Source of the DNA: Gallionella sp.
Lineage (GTDB): Bacteria > Pseudomonadota > Gammaproteobacteria > Burkholderiales > Gallionellaceae
NCBI GenBank assembly: GCA_030645535.1
Contig: JAUSNM010000026.1
Location: forward strand, 1-49,340
Length of the DNA stretch: 49,340 nucleotides
Direction: 5' to 3'
The position numbers and the translations under genes were made by a program. Under the pieces are notes generated by a model, which made no database searches, was not told the DNA's origin, and saw only the letters and a program-made list of their open reading frames with translations. This document shows, piece after piece, positions 26,273-35,253 of this stretch; positions within the stretch are counted from its first letter, which is position 1, and each line of letters begins with the position of its first letter.

Positions 26273-27547
26273 TTATGTTTTATTTGACGCTGTTTCACCG
26301 AGTTGTTTTAGCAACGGTGAGCCACGGCGCCGCAATGCATTCAGATACCTTGATTCATCATACGGCGTGCGAGTTTGCCAACAGCGAAACAGGATCCGCA
26401 TCCACTTAAAGGCTAACGCACGAATTGCCGTTTGCCGGGGACATCCCTTTTCGCGCTGCTGACGATAAAACGCACCCGCCCAATAGGATTTATTGATTGT
26501 TTGTGCCGCCCATTCAACGACGGTCTGCCGCAAAAATGTGGGACATTGCCAGCGCCAGTGCACCCAGCTCTTTTTGCCGCTGCGCTCTGTAACCGGAGCA
26601 ATGCCGGCGTACTTCTGGAATTCGTCCGCTCCCTTGAAGCGATCCCGCTGCTCACCGAATGCAACCAGCAACCGGGGTGCAAGCAGAGCACCTGCGCCAG
26701 GCAGCGTACTGAACAACGCATAATCTGGCAGCGTTGGTGCGATGGCGGCAATCTCCTTGTCGTAGCGATCCAGAGATTGCAGCGTAACTCTAAGTAGATT
26801 GACCAGAATCTCCGCTTGTAAATGATGGGCAGTAATGACGGCTACATCACGAGTGAGCGGCTCAGCATTCTTGATGGAATTGATCCGTGTTTCAATGAGT
26901 TTAGGGAACCGCACATTGTGTTCGCTAAAAAATGCTTCCAGGCTCGCTTTTCTGGCCCGCTTGACTTGGAGCAGCGTCGGCCAGCGGGTCAGGAAGTCGC
27001 AAAATACGATGGTGTCAATATCGGCAAACCAGTCCAGTGCCTGCGGATAGTATTGCTTGAGCGTATTGCGCAAGCGGTTGGTAAATCGCGTCTTGTCGCC
27101 TACCAGCCGCCGACGTTGTTCAACAAGGTAGAGCAACGTGCGCATCTGTGCACTTTGCGGCCGGAGTGGATTAAGGACATCACGGTGATGTACCAGCAGT
27201 TCTAGCGCATATTCCGCATCGGTCGGATCATCCTTTGCCCGACTGGGTTTGAAAGCCTGACGGTATTTAGCCAATGTGGTTGGATTGACCGGAAAAAGTA
27301 TGAAGAAATCGTACTTTTGCAGCGCATAGACGATGGGGCCCTTAGCCAGCTCCAATGCTACGGCAATAGTGCCACCGAAACGCTGGTGCATCGACAAAGC
27401 CCAATCCTCTATACCGTTCACGGTATGTGGAAACTGACCAAATTCTCGTTGTTCACTATTGGTTGGCTGCAAACAAAAATCATGTTTTGCATCCGCCCAA
27501 TCAATGCCAATAAAGGCCGTGTAATTCTGCTGAGTTAGAGAGTTCAT
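26273..27547 (-). CDS. IS110-family transposase (DEDD recombinase)
   Basis: 424 aa. The N-terminal RuvC-like DEDD domain has Asp16 (FIGIDWADAKHD), Glu66 (VALELAKG) and the KDDPTDAEYALEL motif. The C-terminal Transposase_20 part (FSTLPGAGALLAPRLLVAFG, YAGIAPVTERSGKK) carries the Ser region needed for strand exchange. Both halves appear complete, with no frameshift, so the element may be active. IS110 enzymes are guided by a bridge RNA encoded in the element; a matching structured region lies directly upstream. Confidence 0.95.
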   Translation of the reverse strand: MNSLTQQNYTAFIGIDWADAKHDFCLQPTNSEQREFGQFPHTVNGIEDWALSMHQRFGGTIAVALELAKGPIVYALQKYDFFILFPVNPTTLAKYRQAFKPSRAKDDPTDAEYALELLVHHRDVLNPLRPQSAQMRTLLYLVEQRRRLVGDKTRFTNRLRNTLKQYYPQALDWFADIDTIVFCDFLTRWPTLLQVKRARKASLEAFFSEHNVRFPKLIETRINSIKNAEPLTRDVAVITAHHLQAEILVNLLRVTLQSLDRYDKEIAAIAPTLPDYALFSTLPGAGALLAPRLLVAFGEQRDRFKGADEFQKYAGIAPVTERSGKKSWVHWRWQCPTFLRQTVVEWAAQTINKSYWAGAFYRQQREKGCPRQTAIRALAFKWMRILFRCWQTRTPYDESRYLNALRRRGSPLLKQLGETASNKT

Positions 27548-27591
27548 GATAGCCTCCCAAAGTGATAGAGTAACGACGTGGGACGTGCGTT

Positions 27592-27769
27592 GCTTGAGTT
27601 CTGCGAAGCAAATATAGCGAGCCGGTGTGACGGCAGACCCTGAGTATTCATTAACGAGCTCAAGCGCACCAGTGAATTCGAAGAAAAAGCGGTGAACATC
27701 AAGTGTTTAGGCACATTTATTCGTAATCCGCTGGTGCATGTCCCGCTCTCACTGACAGATACCTGCCAG
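27592..27769 (-). ncRNA. Candidate IS110 bridge RNA
   Basis: Read on the transposase strand, three hairpins follow one another: a short 5' stem CTGGCAG/CTGTCAG (27769-27752, one G-U pair), then GCACCAG paired with CTGGTGC on the plus strand (27666-27672 with 27731-27737), then GCTTGAG with CTCAAGC (27592-27598 with 27659-27665). The last two directly abut and enclose loops of 58 and 60 nt. A 5' stem followed by two large loops is the published layout of IS110 bridge RNAs (target-binding then donor-binding loop). The loops' guide bases were not identified. Confidence 0.55.
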
Positions 27770-27810
27770 CTATGATTATTATCATTGAAAACAGGACGGA
27801 AGGACTATAG

Positions 27811-28073
27811 ATGGCACATAGCGGCCTGCCATTTCCGTTATATTTTTACATGCGCTCTTTGAGCGCCTCCCAATTTCCCCTGTGCGCCGCCGAAGATAGC
27901 CGCAAACAAGCGGTGTTTTTAGGCGAGCACTGTTCGAGTCCCGAGCGATGCAGACGCGAGGTCGAGTTGCGCAGCCCCGCTTGTTTGCGGCCTATCGAGG
28001 GAACGCCGAAGGCGCGGCAAACCGGGGGCGCCTTCTTTCGGCTACCTTTCGTGGCAAGACAAGAAAGGTAGCC
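27811..28073. repeat. Dispersed-repeat region ending in an 11-bp-stem hairpin
   Basis: The stretch 27900-28075 looks like a non-coding repeat widespread in related genomes (word-like GC-rich segments, CTTCTTTCGGCTACC). It ends in GGCTACCTTTC (28040-28050) paired with GAAAGGTAGCC (28063-28073). An 86-codon frame over it has a composition unlike a real protein and is not called as a gene. Confidence 0.45.
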
Positions 28074-28097
28074 AGCAGCCGGTCTGCCACCGGCAAC

Positions 28098-29480
28098 TCA
28101 GGAGCCTGCGACGGTCATGCCTTCCAGCAGAATCGAGCCGCATTGCCTTGAGCCTTGCACCAGCACATCGGAGCCGACTGCTACGATGTTGCGATACATA
28201 TCCTTGAGATTGCCCGCGATGGTGACTTCATGCACAGGATACTGAATCTCGCCGTTTTCCACCCAGAAGCCCGCCGCACCCCGTGAATAATCGCCGGTAA
28301 TCGAATTGACTCCCTGCCCCAACAACTCGGTCACCAAAAGACCGCGCGTCATGGTCTTGAGCAGCCCGGCCAAAGCAAGGTCGCCGCAGCCGGAGGGTTG
28401 CAGGATCAGGTTGTGGTTGCCGCCCGAATTGCCGGTAGAACGCAAACCCAGCTTGCGCGCCGAATAGCTGCCCAGAAAATAACCGCGCAACACACCGTTT
28501 TCGACAATGTTGCGGCGCTGCGTTTTTACCCCTTCGTCATCGAAGGGACTGGAAGCCAGGCCCTTTTTGATATCCGGTATATCGGCAATCTGAATGTGCG
28601 AAGAAAAAACCGGCTTGTCGAGTTGATCGAGCAAAAATGACGATTTACGGTACAGACTGCCGCCACTCACCGCACCGACGAAATGTCCCAACAGACTGCT
28701 GGCGACAGACGCTTCGAGCAGTACCGGCACCTGCATCGTCGCAATCTGCCTGGCCCCCAAGCGTCGCACCGTACGTTCTGCGGCAATACGCCCCACTTGC
28801 CCGGCGCCCAATAAATCGCCCGAATTACGCGCTACGCTGTACCAGTAATCGCGCTCCATCGCATCGTCCTGCCCGGCTATGACCGAACAACTCAGGCTGT
28901 GGCGCGAAGTCGGATAGCCACCGACAAACCCCAGGCTATTGGCGAAAACGAACTGCGCTTCATGCACGCTAACCGTCGCCCCTTCCGAATTATGGATGCG
29001 CGGATCCGCATCTAATGCTGACTGTTCGCAATCTTTAGCCAAGCGAATAGCATCCTCCACCGGCAAATTCCAGGGATGATACAAATCCAGATCAGGGAAT
29101 TCCCGTGCCAGACTGTCTTGTTCCGGTAAGCCTGAACAATCATCGATTGCTGTGTATCGGGCGATGGACAAGGCGGCGTCCACCGTGTCACGCACAGCTT
29201 GCGGGGAAAAATCCGACGTGCTTGCGTTACCGCGTCGCTGACCGAAATAAACCGTGACCCCCAATCCTTTGTCGCGATTGTATTCTATGGTTTCCACCTC
29301 GCCCTGGCGCACCGTAACAGCCTGACCAAAACCTTCAGAAACCTCAGCGGACGCCGAGGTCGCACCTTGCTTTTTGGCATAATCCAGCATGTCCTGCGCG
29401 ATGTTGCGCAGACCGTCAGCCGAGTTTGAAAATCGATCCTGAGCCAGGGGATGTTGCGCAGACGACATAGGTTTGTTCAT
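28098..29480 (-). CDS. pmbA: Metalloprotease-like PmbA (TldE)
   Basis: 460 aa from the ATG at 29480 (MNKPMSS); the frame continues to 29516 and another ATG is at 29468. TldE pairs with TldD to cleave small peptides and unfolded antitoxins. Family features: GATSASAEVSEGFGQAVTVR, VETIEYNRDKGLGVTVYFGQ, RRGNASTSDFSPQAVRDTV, and the C-terminal ITGDYSRGAAGFWVENGEI. TldE lacks the HExxxH zinc site carried by TldD. It is divergent from darP, with only 65 bp between the starts, the usual pmbA-darP arrangement. Confidence 0.95.
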   Translation of the reverse strand: MNKPMSSAQHPLAQDRFSNSADGLRNIAQDMLDYAKKQGATSASAEVSEGFGQAVTVRQGEVETIEYNRDKGLGVTVYFGQRRGNASTSDFSPQAVRDTVDAALSIARYTAIDDCSGLPEQDSLAREFPDLDLYHPWNLPVEDAIRLAKDCEQSALDADPRIHNSEGATVSVHEAQFVFANSLGFVGGYPTSRHSLSCSVIAGQDDAMERDYWYSVARNSGDLLGAGQVGRIAAERTVRRLGARQIATMQVPVLLEASVASSLLGHFVGAVSGGSLYRKSSFLLDQLDKPVFSSHIQIADIPDIKKGLASSPFDDEGVKTQRRNIVENGVLRGYFLGSYSARKLGLRSTGNSGGNHNLILQPSGCGDLALAGLLKTMTRGLLVTELLGQGVNSITGDYSRGAAGFWVENGEIQYPVHEVTIAGNLKDMYRNIVAVGSDVLVQGSRQCGSILLEGMTVAGS

Positions 29481-29545
29481 AACTTCAAGCTGTAAAATGA
29501 CGAAAGGCGCTATCATAGCAGTATCTCATAGCCACATTGCATACC

Positions 29546-30316
29546 ATGAACCCGCACGACGATTCAAAAGACAAAAAAAATCCTCTGTTTAACAATGAGT
29601 TAGACTCTATTCATCCGGATATACAGGATGATGACGCCGAAGACGAACAGGACGATCTTGACGAAGATGAACAAGACAGCCTGAACGAAGACGACGAGCA
29701 GTACGATCTGGACGACGAAGATCAGGAAGAAGATCAAGACGACGAGGACGAAGATGACGACAAAGTCGCGCACGCGCCAGCGAAGCCGCAAGGTCGTGGC
29801 CTGCGCAGCCTGCCCGTTGTTGAAGAGGAAGAAGAACTCCCGCCCAGCAAGACCAAGATAAAGAAACAGATGCACGATCTGCGAGATCTCGGTGAGGAAC
29901 TGACAGAACTGGGAAAAGACCAGATCGCGCAGCTCGATATTCCGGAAATCTTGCGCGACGCGATACGAGAGATGCAACGCACCAAAACATTCGGCGCAAA
30001 ACGCCGCCAGTTGCAATACATCGGCAAGCTGATGCGCGACGTGGACATCGCACCGATTATCGCCAAGCTGAACACCTGGAAAGGCACGTCACAACAACAT
30101 ATTGGCTATATGCATCAACTGGAACGCTGGCGCGAACGCCTTTTGGAAACTGACACCGCACTGACCGAACTGTTAACCGCCTATCCCGAAACTGATGTGC
30201 AACGCCTGCGCACATTGATACGCAATACGCTCAAGGAACGTGAAGCCGGGAAACCTGCCAAGAATTACCGCGAAATATTTCAGGTGCTGCGCGAGACCAT
30301 AGCCGAACCGACATAA
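29546..30316 (+). CDS. darP: Ribosome maturation protein DarP (DUF615) with acidic extension
   Basis: 256 aa, longer than the usual 170-190. The C-terminal part (KTKIKKQMHDLRDLGEELTE onwards, LQYIGKLMRDVDIAPIIAKL) is a complete DUF615/YjgA domain, which associates with late 50S precursors. The first 75 residues are an extreme Asp/Glu run (for example DDLDEDEQDSLNEDDEQYDL), far more acidic than in most homologues. The ATG at 29546 is chosen; a TTG at 29537 would add three residues. It ends at a shared bidirectional terminator. Confidence 0.93.
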   Translation: MNPHDDSKDKKNPLFNNELDSIHPDIQDDDAEDEQDDLDEDEQDSLNEDDEQYDLDDEDQEEDQDDEDEDDDKVAHAPAKPQGRGLRSLPVVEEEEELPPSKTKIKKQMHDLRDLGEELTELGKDQIAQLDIPEILRDAIREMQRTKTFGAKRRQLQYIGKLMRDVDIAPIIAKLNTWKGTSQQHIGYMHQLERWRERLLETDTALTELLTAYPETDVQRLRTLIRNTLKEREAGKPAKNYREIFQVLRETIAEPT

Positions 30317-30339
30317 GATTCAGGATTCAGAAAACAGAA

Positions 30340-30376
30340 AAAAGGGGCAAGGGAACACGGTTCCCTTGCCCCTTTT
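30340..30376. terminator. Bidirectional terminator, 17-bp stem
   Basis: AAAAGGGGCAAGGGAAC (30340-30356), loop ACG, and its exact complement at 30360-30376. The A-tract on one side and T-tract on the other make it work in both directions, between convergent darP and the chemoreceptor gene. Confidence 0.92.
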
Positions 30377-30381
30377 AGCTT

Positions 30382-31848
30382 TTAATGCCGCGCTGCTTGA
30401 TCCGGGTGTTTCTCAGCCACCATGCGATTGAGCACGTGCATCACATCGGTACTGTTTGCCTCGACCAACTCCATCTCGGAGATGATTTTTTCCTGAATCT
30501 TTTCATCGCGCTCCCAGCCACTATCGAGCAAAGCCAATGTCTTATGCACACCGCCATGTACCTTGGCATGCGGCTCAAGCAGGGTGCGATAGGAGGGCAG
30601 ATCACCGAATATATCCTTACCCTGCCCGGCATACCACTTACCCATACGACAATTCAGATGATCAACACCGACGGTCTGGCGTAAATCGCTATCCTCCTGG
30701 CTGTTAATCAGGGCATATGCGCGTTGTTTGTAGATCACATGATCCACCTTGACCAGTGACGCATAACTCAAGTGCTGCGCATAGTTCGCACTGTTCAGTG
30801 TGATTTTTGCAGATTCATAGAACCGGCCAAACTTTTCCTCCAGACGGGTAATCACGCTCTGCGATGAATTGGCAATTTCGTGCATTTCCTCTGAATCCGT
30901 CAGCATCAGTGCCGCTTCGCCCTGCAGCATTTGCATCACGCGCCCGATAGATTCGGAAGCATTTTTGGTATTCTCGGCGAGCTTGCGCACTTCATCCGCT
31001 ACCACCGCAAAACCCCGACCTGCTTCGCCGGCACGAGCAGCCTCAATCGCCGCATTCAATGCCAGCAGGTTGGTCTGATCGGCAATCGACGTAATCAGTC
31101 CGACCGCCTTGTTGATTTCCGCGCTGCGCGCATTCAACTGAGTGATGGCGGCATTGGAATTTTTAACGCGCTCGGCGATGCCGGAGAGACGTTGCACCAC
31201 ATCCTTAACAGAATGCTGGCTGGCTTCCGCGTCCTCGCTGGTACGCTGCGCCAGCTTCGCGAGTGCTTCCATACTATCGGTGATGATCTTCAAATCTTCC
31301 TGGGTGAAAGCCAGATTGCTCAACAAATTCTGGGTATTCAGGTGGTGGGCCTTGGACGACAGGTTGTCGCGCATCGCCGCCTTTTTCTGGCCCGACATCC
31401 CCTCCAGCAAAACATTCTGATTGGCTAATCCCGTCTTGAAGCCGCCATGCATCCCGCCGTTCATCGCGACTCGACTGAAATGCCCTGCCAGATTGGCGCG
31501 AAAACTGGTTTCCTGCTCACGAAAAAACGCACTCAACTGATCCAGCATGTCGTTCACATTCCAGCACACGATGCCGATTTCGTCTGTATCTGAAACATTG
31601 ACAATGCGACTATTGAAGTGCCCTTGTGCGACATCCCTGATCACCGCATTCAGCTGACCAAGCGGTGCAAGCCAGCGCCTTACCAGCCACTGCCCGAAGG
31701 CGGAAAGTGCAACACCCCCCACCAGAAATACCAGCATGAATGCATCCACTCCGTGTAATGCGAAGCTGGTCAGTACGATCGCCAGGATTGCGATCGAAAA
31801 TGACCATAGCAACACAGAGAATCTAGATTGCAAGGACAAGTTCATCAT
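30382..31848 (-). CDS. Methyl-accepting chemotaxis protein with C-terminal CZB domain
   Basis: 488 aa from MMNLSLQ (31848); the frame runs back to 31866, overlapping the PAS gene. Two close membrane helices (about 8-28 and 33-52) leave almost no periplasmic part, then a HAMP-like region, and the signalling hairpin [20 protein letters not shown] ... [14 protein letters not shown]. The last 120 residues are a chemoreceptor zinc-binding domain: [16 protein letters not shown] and HAKVH, with the His/Cys zinc ligands. With no external sensor of its own it probably takes input from the coupled PAS protein and from zinc or oxidants. Confidence 0.93.
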   Translation of the reverse strand: MMNLSLQSRFSVLLWSFSIAILAIVLTSFALHGVDAFMLVFLVGGVALSAFGQWLVRRWLAPLGQLNAVIRDVAQGHFNSRIVNVSDTDEIGIVCWNVNDMLDQLSAFFREQETSFRANLAGHFSRVAMNGGMHGGFKTGLANQNVLLEGMSGQKKAAMRDNLSSKAHHLNTQNLLSNLAFTQEDLKIITDSMEALAKLAQRTSEDAEASQHSVKDVVQRLSGIAERVKNSNAAITQLNARSAEINKAVGLITSIADQTNLLALNAAIEAARAGEAGRGFAVVADEVRKLAENTKNASESIGRVMQMLQGEAALMLTDSEEMHEIANSSQSVITRLEEKFGRFYESAKITLNSANYAQHLSYASLVKVDHVIYKQRAYALINSQEDSDLRQTVGVDHLNCRMGKWYAGQGKDIFGDLPSYRTLLEPHAKVHGGVHKTLALLDSGWERDEKIQEKIISEMELVEANSTDVMHVLNRMVAEKHPDQAARH

Positions 31849-32341
31849 AGCTGAGACCCTTTTCATTCAATACATCGACTAACATTTTGGTGGAGGCGGC
31901 AATCGCGTTTGCCGCGCCGACTTTTTTCTCTTCTGCCAGCATCGCGGCATACAACCCGGTTACGGTCTGAATCCCGCTCATTTTGGGCTTGCGGCGCACC
32001 GAAAAATATCCTGTGATCTTTCCATTTGGATCGAACATAGGCGTCACATTGGTAAAAACCCAATAGAATCCGCCGTCTTTCGACATATTTTTGACATAGG
32101 CAAAACATTCTTCGCCAGCCTGAATCTTGTCCCAAAGCAGCTGAAACACGCCGCGCGGCATGTCCGGATGGCGAATGATATTGTGTTGGGTGCCGATCAG
32201 CTCGGCCTCGCTGTAACCTGAAAATTCGACAAAAATTCTGTTTCCATAGGTGATGCGCCCTTTGAGATCCGTCATGGAAACGATAAAATCATCCTCCCGC
32301 ATCACTCTTTCAATCGAAGTTGGTGTTATTGACCTTTTCAT
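31823..32341 (-). CDS. PAS-domain protein, Aer-like
   Basis: 172 aa. The PAS domain (about 15-125) closely follows the Aer type: [58 protein letters not shown], which in Aer binds FAD. The C-terminal 45 residues form a helix ([20 protein letters not shown]). It overlaps the downstream chemoreceptor gene, so the pair resembles a split Aer energy-taxis receptor made as two polypeptides. It could be a redox or oxygen sensor; the cofactor is inferred. Confidence 0.9.
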   Translation of the reverse strand: MKRSITPTSIERVMREDDFIVSMTDLKGRITYGNRIFVEFSGYSEAELIGTQHNIIRHPDMPRGVFQLLWDKIQAGEECFAYVKNMSKDGGFYWVFTNVTPMFDPNGKITGYFSVRRKPKMSGIQTVTGLYAAMLAEEKKVGAANAIAASTKMLVDVLNEKGLSYDELVLAI

Positions 32342-32489
32342 TTCTTCCCCTGCCCTGTATTTTGGGGCTCTTATTATTCTAAACCGCAGTTTTTAAGCTA
32401 TCGGCAAAATTGTATATATCTTTAATATTATCCTAACCTGTATGGTAATGGCTGGTTAAACAGAACAAAGCAACGAACAGGAGCAATAC

Positions 32490-33155
32490 ATGACCGCAAT
32501 TCTTTCGCACATCGCCCTTGAATCAGGGAAAAATCCGCAATACAGCATCATCTGGCTGCATGGACTGGGCGCGGATGGACAGGATTTTGTGCCCATGGTT
32601 GACGAACTCAATCTGCCTGTCGCGGTTCGCTACATTTTTCCTCACGCCCCCAAACGCCCGGTCACCATCAACGGCGGGGTTGTCATGCGCGCCTGGTATG
32701 ACATCGCCGGCGACAATATCGCCGCGCACCAGGATGCGGCAGGCATACGCCATTCGCAAACGGCAATCGAAGCGCTCATCGCACAGGAAGTATCACGCGG
32801 CATTGCAGCAGATCATATTTTTCTGGCCGGATTTTCCCAGGGCGGTGCTGTTGCACTCCACACTGGCTTGCGCCAGAGCGTGCCGCTGTGCGGACTGCTG
32901 ATACTCTCGGCTTATTTGCCGGTGGCTGAGACGGCTCAGGCAGAAGCCTCGTCAAGTTCAAGGCAAACGCCCATCTTCATGGCACATGGCCGCAATGACC
33001 CCGTCGTACCCTGCGCGCTGGGTGTTGCCTCAAGGGAGAGTTTGCAATCGCTGGGATATAGCGTTGTCTGGCATGACTACCCCATGCAACACTCGGTGAA
33101 CGACCAGGAACTGCGCGACATCGAAGCCTGGCTTAAGCACAGGATTGAGGATTGA
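32490..33155 (+). CDS. Carboxylesterase/phospholipase, alpha/beta hydrolase
   Basis: 221 aa, the size of cytoplasmic acyl-thioesterase/carboxylesterases. Oxyanion and nucleophile motifs: IIWLHGLGADGQDFVPMV and FLAGFSQGGAVAL (Ser in GFSQG); acid in AHGRNDPVVP, His in YPMQHSVNDQE. It should hydrolyse short esters or lysophospholipids. The ribosome site ACAGGAGC precedes the ATG. The last codons (RIED) and stop lie in a heptanucleotide array. Confidence 0.94.
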   Translation: MTAILSHIALESGKNPQYSIIWLHGLGADGQDFVPMVDELNLPVAVRYIFPHAPKRPVTINGGVVMRAWYDIAGDNIAAHQDAAGIRHSQTAIEALIAQEVSRGIAADHIFLAGFSQGGAVALHTGLRQSVPLCGLLILSAYLPVAETAQAEASSSSRQTPIFMAHGRNDPVVPCALGVASRESLQSLGYSVVWHDYPMQHSVNDQELRDIEAWLKHRIED

Positions 33156-33246
33156 GGATTGAGGATCGAGGATCGAGGATTTAAAATTGAGGAACCAGGA
33201 TTCGGTAATCAGCAATTAACGGACTGATTCCTGAATCCTGAATCCT
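33141..33246. repeat. AGGATTG and GAATCCT heptanucleotide arrays
   Basis: Six units AGGATTG/AGGATCG at 33141-33182, covering the last codons of the esterase, and three units GATTCCT/GAATCCT at 33226-33246, just before the convergent gene's stop. The second array is roughly the reverse complement of the first, so together they form a loose inverted repeat. Confidence 0.85.
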
Positions 33247-33251
33247 GCTTT

Positions 33252-34001
33252 TTAATATTCGTATTCGACCTGCATCCTGAAAGTATGATTGGGCGCTACT
33301 GGGCTTGCACCGAATAGCCAGGCGGCGTTGAACTTAATTGCCTGCCTGTTACCGAGCGGGAGTTTGCCGAAGATCGCCGGACCCATGCGGTGATTCTGCT
33401 CGGCCTGCTGGTACCAGTTATTCCATTTTCCAACCTCTCCCATTCCCTGCAAGCCAAATTCAAAAACGGGTTGCCATCGGTATTTTACCTGCCACTGGTA
33501 AGCGAGGTTGGTACTGAAAGGCACGCCGGTTTCATCCGCACGACCAAACGCACGCTCAAATAGCAGGTTGCCGTTCAACTGAAACTTACCAAACTCTGTT
33601 TGAAACAAGGGCCCCAACCTGAGTTCCCAGGGAACTTGGCTGGAAAGCGGCGCTTCCAGCTCGGTGATCAGGCCGATGTCCAGCGGATATTCGCCGGCTT
33701 CGGTGAGCTGAAATTTGTTTTCCCACTCGGCCAGCGTCGAATTCTGGGTGCCGTTGCGTTCCTGCTTCAGATAAACCTCGGTGAACCAGGATTCCGTAGC
33801 GCCATAACCGAGTCCCAGGCTGAAGGCTTGTGCGCTACCGCTGTCCACCGGGCTTGCCGTGCCGTATTTGACATCAATTTCACGCTCACCTTGAGCCACC
33901 GCAGGGGTATATACGTAATCGGCGGGGCTTGCAAATACAGGCAGGGTAAACATGCCCCAGATGAATAATGCTTTGAGAAGATACCCGGGAATTTTTTTCA
34001 T
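33252..34001 (-). CDS. Exported beta-strand-rich protein in an iron operon
   Basis: 249 aa from the ATG at 34001, which overlaps the FTR1 stop (ATGA). Signal peptide MKKIPGYLLKALFIWGMFTL, cleaved near VFASPA. The mature protein has many aromatic beta-strand stretches (YGATESWFTEVYLK, VKYRWQPVFEFGLQGMG) and ends in RMQVEYEY, an aromatic C-terminus as in outer-membrane barrels. I do not recognise a named family. Being co-translated with the iron permease, it may help iron cross or sense the outer membrane. Confidence 0.75.
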   Translation of the reverse strand: MKKIPGYLLKALFIWGMFTLPVFASPADYVYTPAVAQGEREIDVKYGTASPVDSGSAQAFSLGLGYGATESWFTEVYLKQERNGTQNSTLAEWENKFQLTEAGEYPLDIGLITELEAPLSSQVPWELRLGPLFQTEFGKFQLNGNLLFERAFGRADETGVPFSTNLAYQWQVKYRWQPVFEFGLQGMGEVGKWNNWYQQAEQNHRMGPAIFGKLPLGNRQAIKFNAAWLFGASPVAPNHTFRMQVEYEY

Positions 34002-34822
34002 GATTGTGCGGTGACCCGTTGAGAGCGTGCAGCCCATTTCATTCCAAGCGTGATGGCGAGCAGCACAGCGACGAAAAACACCAGCTGCATGCCGGCCGGG
34101 CGTGCGTCATAGCCGATCAGGCTGTGCAACAACATGCCCGGCAATCCGTTCTGCGGCAGCGCGGACGATGTGTCCCACAAAGGTGCAGCAAGACCGGGCA
34201 GCAAGTCAGCCTGAATCAAAAAATGCGCGGCCTGGGATGCCATGCCTGCGGCCAACATCAGCACTAACACGCTGGTGGTGGAGAAAAACCAGCGCAACGA
34301 TACGCGCAACAGTCCGGCATAAATCGTATAGCCAACTGCGATCCCGAGTGACATACCGATCAGCCCGCCGACCATCATTGAGGACCGCCCCCCGCTCTCC
34401 GATGCGGCGATGCCGTATAAGAACAGTACGGTTTCAGACCCTTCACGCAACACAGCAAGCCCTACGATAAGAAACAGTACCGAGCATGCACGGCGTCCGT
34501 CGCGTATTTCACAGCCTGCCGAGCGCGCGTTGGCGGCCAGCGCGGCACCATGCGACGACATCCAGATGTTATGCCAGGCCAGCATCAGCACAGCAATCCC
34601 GAGCACGGAGGCGTTCATAATTTCCTGGCCCAAGCCACTGGCCAATGCGCCGATAACATCAGTGAACACGGCGACCATGCCGGCACCTGATAGTCCGGCC
34701 AGCAGGCCTGCAACCAGCCAAAGCCTGCTGCCTGCAATATTGCGCGTGGCCGCGGCGATGATCCCGATAATGATGGATGCTTCGAGCACTTCTCTGAAAA
34801 CGATGATGGCGGTTCCAAACAT
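33998..34822 (-). CDS. FTR1-family iron permease
   Basis: 274 aa with about seven membrane helices. The two iron-transport REXXE motifs are present: FREVLEAS (Arg10-Glu14) and LREGSETVL (Arg126-Glu130). FTR1 proteins move ferric or ferrous iron with help from an oxidase or cupredoxin. The gene starts 12 bp after the cupredoxin gene and overlaps the exported protein gene. A Fur box upstream of the operon implies iron repression. Confidence 0.95.
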   Translation of the reverse strand: MFGTAIIVFREVLEASIIIGIIAAATRNIAGSRLWLVAGLLAGLSGAGMVAVFTDVIGALASGLGQEIMNASVLGIAVLMLAWHNIWMSSHGAALAANARSAGCEIRDGRRACSVLFLIVGLAVLREGSETVLFLYGIAASESGGRSSMMVGGLIGMSLGIAVGYTIYAGLLRVSLRWFFSTTSVLVLMLAAGMASQAAHFLIQADLLPGLAAPLWDTSSALPQNGLPGMLLHSLIGYDARPAGMQLVFFVAVLLAITLGMKWAARSQRVTAQS

Positions 34823-34834
34823 GACAATTTTCTC

Positions 34835-35152
34835 CTATCGTACGATGATGGTGCCTTTGGCTGTGGCTTCATGAAATTCGCCGCCGAACGTGTAGCTGCC
34901 CGAATCGAGCGGCCCGATGTAGAGCTTAACGCTGCCGCCTGCGGCGATCATTTTTTCCCGGTTTAACGCATGACTTTCGAATTCCTCAGGCGTTGCATCC
35001 TGATTCTCAATCAGCAACGTTAGTTTTTTGCCTGATGGAACGGTGAGTTCATTCGGTTGAAAGCGATGGTCTTTGATCACCAGGGTATAGTCGGTATCAG
35101 CGGCAAGCACTGCGAACGGAAACAGCAATGTGATAAGAAAAAATTTTTTCAT
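34835..35152 (-). CDS. Periplasmic cupredoxin-domain protein
   Basis: 105 aa. The start at 35152 (MKKFF) has AAAGG 7 nt upstream; other ATGs reach 35209. Signal peptide MKKFFLITLLFPFAVLAA. The domain reads YTLVIKDHRFQPNELTVPSG, then EFESHALNREKMIAAGG and GSYTFGGEFH; it has no Cys, so a classical blue-copper site is absent, as in EfeO-type cupredoxins. Beside FTR1 it probably binds copper or iron and feeds the permease. First gene of the operon, divergent from fur. Confidence 0.9.
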   Translation of the reverse strand: MKKFFLITLLFPFAVLAADTDYTLVIKDHRFQPNELTVPSGKKLTLLIENQDATPEEFESHALNREKMIAAGGSVKLYIGPLDSGSYTFGGEFHEATAKGTIIVR

Positions 35153-35181
35153 GTCCATCCTTTGTCGATTTAGTTTGCGAA

Positions 35182-35196
35182 TGATAATCGTTCTCA
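35182..35196. promoter_or_regulatory. Fur box between the iron operon and fur
   Basis: TGATAAT-C-GTTCTCA, matching 13 of 15 positions of the 7-1-7 Fur consensus TGATAATnATTATCA. A second, weaker AT-rich repeat follows (to 35216). It lies between divergent genes for the cupredoxin/FTR1 operon and fur, so Fur probably represses both. Confidence 0.75.
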
Positions 35197-35253
35197 TTTG
35201 CGATTGCAATCGTTTTCAGGCATGATTAGCCACAGTTAATCGGGAGACGTTAC

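Larger units (their letters stand above)
26273..27769 (-). mobile_element. IS110-family element (minimum extent)
   Basis: The transposase gene plus the structured non-coding region upstream. IS110 elements lack terminal inverted repeats, so the true ends cannot be set by eye; the non-coding flank on the transposase 5' side (27548 to about 27780) is of the size expected for the IS110 subgroup. Confidence 0.6.

Noticed and set aside
27811..28071. 86-codon frame after the IS110 element
   Set aside because: Covers a dispersed GC-rich repeat, lacks a convincing ribosome site and has repeat-like composition.
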